Of a stretch of DNA of 37,616 bases, positions 31,872-37,616 are shown in pieces; the stretch's first letter is position 1, and every line of letters begins with the position of its first letter. The notes below the pieces were generated by a model, which was not told the origin of the DNA, ran no database searches, and saw only the letters and a list, made by a program, of their open reading frames with translations. The stretch is from a virus. The translations under genes were made by a program, and so were the position numbers. The DNA lies in IMG/VR virus record IMGVR_UViG_3300049043_000203, positions 1 to 37,616 of that record. One strand, given 5' to 3'.

Positions 31872-32198
31872 TCAGCGCTTGCTCTCGGACAGTGACCGGA
31901 TCTTGGCCTGGGCGTAGCACTCCCGGATAGCCAGACCCTCTTCACGACTGGTGTAGTCAGGTTTAAACGCTTTAAATTTTGAGGCGCACAAGTCGTAGTC
32001 GTCCATCATCGACCGCAGCTTGCCGTTGAAAAACGTAGTCTGAGACGCGACAAAGAGGCCGCCGAACAGGAAGATGGCCATCAAGAACAAATTAGAAGAA
32101 GCTTTCGAGAGTGCTCTGATGATCTTGGGCGACTGCCAAACAGCAGCAGCCGGGATCAAGTGCAGAGTGTTGACGTTGATTTTGGTTTGATTAGTCAT
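31872..32198 (-). CDS. Membrane protein with one predicted span
   Basis: A 108-residue protein. Residues about 37-53 (LFLMAIFLFGGLFVASQ) are a single hydrophobic span, with a polar N-terminal 35 residues and a charged cysteine-containing C-terminal half (MMDDYDLCASKFKAFKPDY). The start is the ATG at 32,198. It has the best promoter in the window directly upstream, overlapped by a long inverted repeat, so its expression is likely regulated. Phage single-span proteins of this size may be spanin-like, superinfection-exclusion or host-interference factors. None of these is supported directly. Confidence 0.65.
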   Translation of the reverse strand: MTNQTKINVNTLHLIPAAAVWQSPKIIRALSKASSNLFLMAIFLFGGLFVASQTTFFNGKLRSMMDDYDLCASKFKAFKPDYTSREEGLAIRECYAQAKIRSLSESKR

Positions 32199-32199
32199 G

Positions 32200-32225
32200 T
32201 GATGTGATCTCGACCGGTCACATCA
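32200..32225. promoter_or_regulatory. Inverted repeat operator candidate
   Basis: TGATGTGA and TCACATCA form perfect 8-bp arms around a 10-bp spacer. The repeat covers the -10 box and start point of the promoter for the 31,872-32,198 gene, where a repressor would act. The half-sites resemble CRP/FNR-type TGTGA...TCACA, but the spacing is 10, not 6. Confidence 0.55.
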
Positions 32226-32250
32226 TAGCACTCTGTCAACTGTGTGCCAA
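32222..32250 (-). promoter_or_regulatory. Sigma-70-type promoter
   Basis: On the minus strand TTGGCA and TATGAT are separated by exactly 17 bp, each one base from consensus. Transcription would start near 32,214 and run into the membrane-protein gene at 32,198 and the accessory run beyond. Confidence 0.65.
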
Positions 32251-32285
32251 AAGCTACGTTACGTCCCCATGGTGGGGCGATTGGC

Positions 32286-32402
32286 TCAGCGCTTCTTACC
32301 GCCGTTTTTTGCTTTGTTAGCAGCGGCATTACCACCGTTTTGCTTTGCGTTCTGCTTTGCAGCAGGGCCCTTGTTGGACTTCTTATTAGAAGCTTTGGCC
32401 AT
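32286..32402 (-). CDS. Small Lys/Asn-rich basic protein
   Basis: A 38-residue frame, MAKASNKKSNKGPAAKQNA, ending AAANKAKNGGKKR. It has about ten lysines and no acidic residue, so it is very basic and probably disordered, like histone-tail or DNA-condensing peptides. It starts with ATG but has no clear ribosome site. The opposite strand is also open here but gives only a Leu/Phe/Ala shadow of the same codons. Likely real because of its composition, function unknown. Confidence 0.5.
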   Translation of the reverse strand: MAKASNKKSNKGPAAKQNAKQNGGNAAANKAKNGGKKR

Positions 32403-32459
32403 TTATAAACTGCAACTATTAGTAGTCTAAGTTGCTCTTGTTAATTAGTACTCTTGCTT

Positions 32460-32681
32460 TTATACCCGCTTAAGAGTAGGTAACGAAGCGCCAGGAAGAT
32501 ACATCTCGCGAATTTGGTCCCCAAACTCAGGATTGGCTTCGATAAGACGCTGAACGTCGGTAGGGCTTAAACCTTTACGGGCACGACGGGCATCACCAGC
32601 TCCGCCTTTAATGTCAAAACTGGGTCCGCCAGCAAGAAGCTGTTCAGCAACGGCTTGCTCTAAAAACTCTTGCGGGGTCAC
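32460..32681 (-). CDS. Small hypothetical protein
   Basis: A 73-residue protein, MTPQEFLEQAVAEQLLAGG, starting GTG. The second half (SPTDVQRLIEANPEFGDQI, then REMYLPG) has the look of a short helical domain. It is divergent to the plus-strand gene at 32,730, with 48 bp between. No family recognised. Confidence 0.55.
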   Translation of the reverse strand: MTPQEFLEQAVAEQLLAGGPSFDIKGGAGDARRARKGLSPTDVQRLIEANPEFGDQIREMYLPGASLPTLKRV

Positions 32682-32729
32682 GGTTTATATTGGCGCTAAA
32701 CTTCAGTATAAGTCAGTAAGTTTATCAAC

Positions 32730-32933
32730 ATGCCTGATTCTGAGTGGTTTAAAAAAATTGAGCTTGAAGTTATAGATACGGAAGATGGCGGTATGAATTT
32801 AATTTTTACGTGGGATGAAAAAGATCCCGAACTTCAGCTATGGACGGAATTGGGCGAGAAAAAACAACAAGAGTTTGTTTTAAGCGCATTAAGACGAAGT
32901 TGTGGCTTAACGACCGAAGAAAATTTCGGATAA
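32730..32933 (+). CDS. Small acidic protein
   Basis: A 67-residue protein, MPDSEWFKKIELEVIDTED, with alternating strand residues (GGMNLIFTWDEKDPELQLW) and a closing helix (KKQQEFVLSALRRSC). Acidic small proteins with an IFTWDEKDPELQLW core are frequent in aquatic phages, but their role is unknown. TATAAG lies 22 bases upstream of the ATG as a possible -10 box. It is isolated between two minus-strand genes. Confidence 0.6.
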   Translation: MPDSEWFKKIELEVIDTEDGGMNLIFTWDEKDPELQLWTELGEKKQQEFVLSALRRSCGLTTEENFG

Positions 32934-32967
32934 ACCAAATTCACCGCGACGTGGATTAAATCGCTCT

Positions 32968-35934
32968 TTAAGTAAATCCAGACGCCGCTGAAGTTTCACT
33001 TCGATTAACTTGACGAGTTGCCTCAGCTTTTTGAGCAGTTGTTAGTGGTTTTATTTCTGCAGTAAGAGGTTGCTCGCCCACACGGGGTTGTGCCGCAATG
33101 CCAGTACGAGGCGCCGTACCAATAAACTGACGAAGTTTAGGTACGATACCTTCGCCGGTTTCTTGGCGAACAACCTCATTTAGCGCCCGTGTCCCAGCAG
33201 TACCAACAAGACCTGCACCAATCCCAGGAGCAAGCGGTGCTGCTATGGGAGTAGCCAAACCACCAGCAAAACCAGCTGCCGCAGGCAAACTTTGTATAAA
33301 CTCTTGTCCCATTTGCTTGCCCATAGCCACGGGGCCTTGAGCGTAGCCTGTGCGAATTGCTTCGGGGCTTGGAATTAAATCAGCAACACCGGGAAGAAGG
33401 GCAGAGGGAGTGCGTCGCAACGCATGACCAAACTCATGTGCTCCACCAAGACCCACTGCCACAATGGGATCGACTGAATAATATGCTTTAGCCGTAAGTG
33501 GTTCTCGTGATTGAGAAACTTCAGCACGAAGAGAAAGCGGAAGTGGGTCATTTGGACGAGGCTGAACGATATCAACACGTCCTGTTAACGAAGGAGCAGG
33601 TCGTCTCGCTTGTAAAGGAACAATGTTCCCCTCGCTGTTCATATAAAGAAGTTGTTGATTTACATCTGTTAACGGTCCAAATCCGACAGAACGATAAGCA
33701 GCTCCACGACGATTGGGTTGGTTACCAATAAACTTATCTTCCCGGCGTAGGGTAGAACTTTCAGAAAGTGACTTACCTTGCTCCTCTCGTAACCGCGAAA
33801 TATCTGATGTGCTAATAGGGGTGTTCTCCAGCAGCATACCGGGACGTAAATTACGCAATACGTTCTCTGTCATAAACTTATTCATCTGTTCAAAAACAGG
33901 AGCGGGTATTTCTTTCGCGGAATAATCAAAATCTGAAGTCGGAGTGCGCGTCTCAAAAGACACGCTTGACCGCCCGGTTACAGGATTATCGCGTAAGAAG
34001 TTTAAAACGTTCCTAGAAATTTCATTACCTTGACCTAAATCGGTACCTAAGCGGAAACGCGAAGGAGCCGAATTGGTGTTGATCCGAATACCGTAATCTC
34101 CCGCAGGGTCGGGAGTGGCCACGCCAGTTTCAGGGTCGTAGGAAAAATAAGCACTAGAGGGAACGGCCTCTAAGTTTGGGTTCTTAAGAGCAAGAGGACC
34201 AGCTGTAGATGATAACGACGCCGTAGCGGGTGTATTAGTCAGTCGTTCAAATTCGTTAGCTCGTTGGTTAATTAATGAAAAAGCGTCTCGAAGCTCCTCC
34301 CCTGTAGCGTATCCGCCGCCACCCACAACAGGCATACGACGGGAAACAGAAGAAGAAGACCCCTCTTGAAGTTCTTTTCCGTAACCTAATTGAGCAATAC
34401 GATCACGAGCTAACTTTTGTTTCTCCGTATCACCACTCGTGTAGTCCTTCTCGATCTCCGAAAGATACGAAGGTTCTACACCAATCTCCTTCATCGCGCG
34501 GTTGTAAATAATCTGACGTGCTTCGGGCTTCGATATTTCCTGCTCTAGATCTAAATAAGGCAAAAGTTTTTTGATATCCCTCTCAATCTTAGGTGTCGGG
34601 TTCTTGATAAAGCTCTGTAAATATGGACCTACCTCAGGATGTTTCTCTACAAACTTATTAAGTTCCCTGGCCTGCTCATTAACAGCCTCTTCCCTCATCG
34701 CTTCCCTCAAATCGTAAAGCTGTAATTCAAGACCGGGGAAAGCTCGCTGAACAGTATCTTGAGAGGCTAAAGGAGCAAAAAATGGATCTATGTCCGCAGG
34801 AGACATATTTAGAGTTCTAAGAGTCTGACGAGCGTCGAGCCCAATCGGAGTTTCTTGACGTAAATCTCGCTGAAGTTGATAAAGGGAATTGCGGTTAGGA
34901 TCTCTAGCTTGTTCATTAGCTCGTTCCAGAAGGTAACTACGGCGAGACTCATTAATAGAGCTAGAAGGAGCAATAGCTTCCTCAACTTGTGGCAAAACAG
35001 AAGAGCCTTCAATAGGAAAAGTATTCGGGGTCCCTTCTGTAGCTCTAGCCCGCCGCAGCTCCCGTAAAGTTTCTAATTGAGCATTCAACTCCTCAACGGT
35101 TTGCGGAAGAGTATTTCGAATAGCTTCGTATCCTTCACGAATCGCGGGGTTGGCCGCGCGGAGAGGGAGACCCGGTTGAATAGTATTTCGGTCAATTCGT
35201 GTAGTTAAAGGGTCTTGAGAAACTGCAGCACTATCCGCGTAAGACAAAAATGTATTACGCGTACCTAAACCAGCCTCAACAGGGCGTATAACTTCATCTG
35301 CTTGTTCTAAAATATCAGCAACATTCTCCAAATTTTGAGAATAATCTACATCATACCGATCTGTATAAGCTTCTAGGAGATTATCTAATGCCGCTCCTGC
35401 TTCACTCCGATAATTAGCGTCAGATAAAAACCTGGATTCGCCTGCATATCGAAGTGCTTCACGTTGCGCAGGAGTAAGAGCTCCTGTGTTTATAGCTTCC
35501 AAATACGCATTACGGGCGCTTTCCACGGTGCCTCCGGGCAAGAGGCTATTCAGATCATTATTCTGCTCAACAAATCCCCGAGCTTTAGGGTTTTCGGCAG
35601 CAAACCTGTAAGCGTTTAAAGTTTCGTTATCGGGATCAATATCAAACCCTTCAAAAGGCAGGTAATCAGGAAAGTCTTCTACCGAAGTCATCCGCAACGC
35701 ATCATCTATATCCTCGTCTGGATATAAATCCGCGATTTCACGATCCAATTCGCCTTCGTTTAAAGCACTTTCAAATAAGATCTGACGAAGAACATTTCGG
35801 TCGACGTTGTAAGTCGTCCGTAACTTGTCAGCAAACTCGGGCAGTTGTTCAAAATAGGAGGAACTCACAGCGCCCGAAACGACCCTTTCTCTATATCCTA
35901 CCAAGTACTTAAAAGAATGAGTTAAGCGAAGCAA
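32968..35934 (-). CDS. Large virion-like protein with HEXXH metallopeptidase motif
   Basis: Intact 988-residue protein, the longest in the window. Residues 1-500 are charged helical sequence (EQARELNKFVEKHPEVGPY). Residues about 520-800 are mixed Pro/Arg-rich with beta segments. At residues 833-837 is HEFGH within GGAHEFGHALRRT, the zinc-metallopeptidase HEXXH motif. It is followed by an Ala/Gly/Pro hydrophobic region (AAAGFAGGLATPIAAPLAP) and a polar tail. Size and layout suggest a structural or ejected protein carrying a peptidase, perhaps for head maturation or wall entry, but this is inference. The start is TTG at 35,934 or GTG at 35,868; neither has a strong ribosome site. Confidence 0.7.
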   Translation of the reverse strand: MLRLTHSFKYLVGYRERVVSGAVSSSYFEQLPEFADKLRTTYNVDRNVLRQILFESALNEGELDREIADLYPDEDIDDALRMTSVEDFPDYLPFEGFDIDPDNETLNAYRFAAENPKARGFVEQNNDLNSLLPGGTVESARNAYLEAINTGALTPAQREALRYAGESRFLSDANYRSEAGAALDNLLEAYTDRYDVDYSQNLENVADILEQADEVIRPVEAGLGTRNTFLSYADSAAVSQDPLTTRIDRNTIQPGLPLRAANPAIREGYEAIRNTLPQTVEELNAQLETLRELRRARATEGTPNTFPIEGSSVLPQVEEAIAPSSSINESRRSYLLERANEQARDPNRNSLYQLQRDLRQETPIGLDARQTLRTLNMSPADIDPFFAPLASQDTVQRAFPGLELQLYDLREAMREEAVNEQARELNKFVEKHPEVGPYLQSFIKNPTPKIERDIKKLLPYLDLEQEISKPEARQIIYNRAMKEIGVEPSYLSEIEKDYTSGDTEKQKLARDRIAQLGYGKELQEGSSSSVSRRMPVVGGGGYATGEELRDAFSLINQRANEFERLTNTPATASLSSTAGPLALKNPNLEAVPSSAYFSYDPETGVATPDPAGDYGIRINTNSAPSRFRLGTDLGQGNEISRNVLNFLRDNPVTGRSSVSFETRTPTSDFDYSAKEIPAPVFEQMNKFMTENVLRNLRPGMLLENTPISTSDISRLREEQGKSLSESSTLRREDKFIGNQPNRRGAAYRSVGFGPLTDVNQQLLYMNSEGNIVPLQARRPAPSLTGRVDIVQPRPNDPLPLSLRAEVSQSREPLTAKAYYSVDPIVAVGLGGAHEFGHALRRTPSALLPGVADLIPSPEAIRTGYAQGPVAMGKQMGQEFIQSLPAAAGFAGGLATPIAAPLAPGIGAGLVGTAGTRALNEVVRQETGEGIVPKLRQFIGTAPRTGIAAQPRVGEQPLTAEIKPLTTAQKAEATRQVNRSETSAASGFT

Positions 35935-35973
35935 GCAGCGTGCTACAGTGGCACTGCCTTATACCAAAAGCAC

Positions 35974-36318
35974 ATGGCTAACGCAATGCTCTGCATTGAA
36001 ATCTACAAATTTAACGGAACATGGTGTTTTACAGACGCAGAAAGGAATCTTTTACACGAACCGTTCGTTTTAGGGGTACCTGAAATCATAGATAACGCAC
36101 TAGAAGAGCAAAAATTAACAGAGGATAATAAAAACTATCGAATTTTGTTCGCCGCTCAAGAATTTCCTAGTTCCCACGGTGCGCTGAGCAGGGAAAACGA
36201 AGAATTTGGGGGGTCGTGGTACTCTTGGAACAAACAAAAAGGCTGGCTGTGTCCTGCAACACTTAAATTTTTTGATGAATTTCCGGATGCTATCTATTTT
36301 AAATTAGAAAAAATTTAA
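35974..36318 (+). CDS. DUF6717-like protein
   Basis: A 114-residue protein. MLCIEIYKFNGTWCFTDAE, then HEPFVLGVPEIIDNALEEQ, FAAQEFP and a closing GSWYSWNKQKGWLCPATLKF with a YFKLE end follow the pattern of DUF6717, a small acidic family of bacteria and phages with unknown function. The start is the second in-frame ATG-like position after TATACC. It is divergent to the 988-residue gene with 39 bp between. Family call from memory of the pattern. Confidence 0.65.
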   Translation: MANAMLCIEIYKFNGTWCFTDAERNLLHEPFVLGVPEIIDNALEEQKLTEDNKNYRILFAAQEFPSSHGALSRENEEFGGSWYSWNKQKGWLCPATLKFFDEFPDAIYFKLEKI

Positions 36319-36355
36319 AATTGCTCGTCAAAGAGCCCGCACTTACGTTGAAGGT

Positions 36356-36505
36356 CTAACTCCTTGCAACGGACGAGTTCTCCTCGGGATCCACGCCGGT
36401 CTTGAGTACAGAAAGAGCTCGTTTGTAGAAAAAACTATCGGTTTTTCCTGCTTTCTCTAACGCTTCTTTGACTAAAGCCCATTTTTTTACTTGCTCTTCG
36501 TCCAT
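36356..36505 (-). CDS. Small helical protein
   Basis: A 49-residue frame, MDEEQVKKWALVKEALEKA, then GKTDSFFYKRALSVLKTG, mostly helical and charged. It has no strong ribosome site. Another frame after about 36,410 also reads like protein (GELVRCKELDLQRKCGLFD) to a stop near 36,321, so one missing base could lengthen the gene. It is the last convincing gene before the noncoding right end. Function unknown. Confidence 0.5.
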   Translation of the reverse strand: MDEEQVKKWALVKEALEKAGKTDSFFYKRALSVLKTGVDPEENSSVARS

Positions 36506-36829
36506 TTAATACCGTCTAATACCTAAAAAATATTCTAAATCACAAAAATTGCGCAAAAAATTTTTTAATATTACTTTCAGTATATTGATACTCAAAAGTT
36601 TCACCCCAATTTACCCGCAAGATTTAGAAAACCTTCTCGCCCCCGCCGTCGATCAAGACCAGTAATTAAAAAAAAGGCAAGATTGCGGGCAGGTTGCGGG
36701 CAGGATTGCGCGGGGGTTTGTATAACTAACTGTGCGGCGCTATCCTATCATCAGGTGCGAGCTATGTATAATTGTAACAGTTTGTAAATTAGATTGACAG
36801 GCGGGCCGGTCGCGTGGTAATTCGCGCGC
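36506..36829. other. AT-rich intergenic leader with candidate promoter elements
   Basis: No convincing gene. It contains an AAAAAATTTTTT run near 36,555-36,566, a short GC-rich tandem repeat, a TATAAT box near 36,767 without a good -35, and a perfect TTGACA at 36,794-36,799 with only a weak TAATTC 18 bases later. The region could hold the promoter for the structured RNA that follows. Confidence 0.4.
36683..36715. repeat. Short tandem repeat
   Basis: TTGCGGGCAGG occurs twice in direct succession (36,683-36,693 and 36,694-36,704), followed by a partial third copy, TTGCGCGGGG. It lies 110-150 bp upstream of the structured RNA and may be a protein-binding array or a chance expansion. Confidence 0.75.
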
Positions 36830-37616
36830 GCGTGCGGTTCCTCTTAGGTAACTAGGTGAGCTCAGGGTGACTAGGTACTTGTACCTATAAGCTACGCTGA
36901 TGGAAGAATAGGTATAAATACCTATGGCTGGGTATTGACTGCCGAACCGCTTACGGGGTACCTTTGGGTCACTGAAGCAAACCGCTTCAGGTTGAACCTT
37001 GACAACCGAACTAGGGAACCGCGATGGCCGAACGGGCCCCACGCGTGCCGCCGATGGTAGGGAGAACATCCCCGAAGTGTAGGCGATGGCAGGCATGGTG
37101 TGCCCGAACGTGAGCGGCGGATCTCTTTCAGGTTTCAAGGTTGACGAACCTTGACAACAGAATAGGTGTGAGCGTAGTAGGAAGCCCGTGAGGGTTAGTA
37201 CGAAACCTGCTGCATCTATTCCCTATATAGTTTACGCAATCAGTGCGGACAATGCAGCCGAAACATAGTAGGCCATTGGATAAGCACTCTGCACTGATTG
37301 TCAGCGGGCATCTTGTCTTTAACTAAGGCAAATTAGTGACGCTAAATGTCAGCAACCCTCGTCAGGTTGCAGCTAAATACAACCAACTTGTCCGGTTGTA
37401 GTTAGTTACAGCAGCCCAGATGCTATGTCCGATGGGTTAGTTACATTCTGACCCATTGTCTTAACTACCCTGAGCCCACTAGTGCGTCTCACTTAGATGG
37501 CGCGACGGGATAAATAGTTAGGTTTATGTCATCTGTACGCTGTAACTAACTACATGCCCGGCAATTTGTTTTACTTTGCTCCGCAGAGAATTACTCTCTG
37601 AGGGGCCAGCAATACG
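36830..37616 (+). ncRNA. Candidate very large structured noncoding RNA (GOLLD/ROOL size class)
   Basis: No credible gene, but long helices all along. Examples: 36,972-36,978/36,984-36,990; a multi-part stem 37,034-37,052/37,088-37,105; 37,160-37,165/37,216-37,221 and 37,174-37,181/37,206-37,213, enclosing AGCCC-GUGA-GGGUU with a GNRA loop; 37,237-37,246/37,291-37,300 (10 perfect pairs); 37,352-37,357/37,365-37,370; 37,373-37,384/37,394-37,405; 37,430-37,437/37,451-37,458; a hairpin over 37,494-37,534; and a perfect 15-nt pairing 37,398-37,412/37,539-37,553. G-U pairs in two helices work only in plus sense. It runs off the window edge. The size resembles GOLLD (about 800 nt, phage-linked), but family membership was not tested. 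Confidence 0.72.

Noticed and set aside
32200-32225. Inverted repeat as a true CRP/FNR site
   Set aside because: The half-sites fit, but the spacer is 10 bp where those regulators need about 6, and it lies over the -10 box where a repressor, not an activator, would bind.
32242-32430. Hydrophobic plus-strand frame that looks like a membrane protein
   Set aside because: It is the complement of Lys/Ala/Asn codons of the basic 38-residue gene on the other strand and produces Leu/Phe/Ala by reversal.
36740-37138. Minus-strand frame of about 132 codons through the structured RNA region
   Set aside because: Composition is unlike the phage's proteins, there is no ribosome site, and the DNA is better explained by RNA helices whose G-U pairs favour the plus strand.
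1-37616. Reading the many frameshifts as widespread pseudogenes or a defective prophage
   Set aside because: The broken frames resume with intact conserved residues, several breaks sit at homopolymers, and long genes such as the portal and the 988-residue gene are intact, so assembly indels explain them better.
1-37616. CRISPR array, rRNA operon or insertion sequence
   Set aside because: No regularly spaced repeats, no rRNA-like sequence and no transposase or terminal inverted repeats were seen.

Overview
The window is part of a tailed double-stranded DNA phage genome (Caudoviricetes). This rests on a complete head and packaging module: an N4-gp56-type major capsid protein, an SPP1-type portal protein and a terminase large subunit. 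Around these are many short, tightly overlapping genes. I saw no integrase, DNA polymerase or rRNA, so the window is a fragment. The host cannot be read from the sequence. The mix of small genes (DUF3310, DUF6717-like, DUF5872-like, NrdR-like zinc proteins, many glycosyltransferases) resembles aquatic phages, possibly cyanophages, but that is inference.

Positions 1-18,846 are almost entirely minus strand and hold the virion module. Read in the direction of transcription it runs: terminase (18,846-16,136, interrupted by an intein), a putative glycosyltransferase, a DUF3310 protein, a run of overlapping small genes, a GT17 glycosyltransferase, the portal, a probable scaffold-like protein whose gene overlaps the portal gene by 506 bp in another frame, a methyltransferase, the major capsid gene (split by a 995-nt group I intron), a second strongly translated virion protein, a helix-hairpin-helix protein, and several virion-like genes running off the left edge. 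Two clear intrinsic terminators lie at 4851-4873 and 9811-9840.

Positions 18,901-21,155 (plus) hold a GT4 glycosyltransferase and a GH130-like beta-propeller protein. Positions 21,152-24,973 (minus) hold internal-virion-like helical proteins and an XRE regulator. Positions 25,057-28,122 alternate strands and carry a GT2-like glycosyltransferase, an FkbM methyltransferase, a dCMP deaminase and a frameshifted virion-like gene. Positions 28,119-32,681 are minus-strand accessory genes (very small, several cysteine-rich) with one tRNA. Positions 32,968-35,934 encode a 988-residue protein with an HEXXH motif.

The most striking part is the right end. From about 36,830 to the window edge (over 780 nt) there is no credible gene, but there is a dense series of long helices, a GNRA tetraloop, G-U pairs that fix the sense strand as plus, and a perfect 15-nt long-range pairing. 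This looks like a very large structured noncoding RNA. It is comparable in size to the phage-associated GOLLD and ROOL classes, though family membership was not tested.

Many genes in this copy are broken by single-base frameshifts, often at homopolymer runs, while the protein meaning continues in another frame. I read these mainly as assembly indels, not gene decay, and annotate the genes across the breaks.
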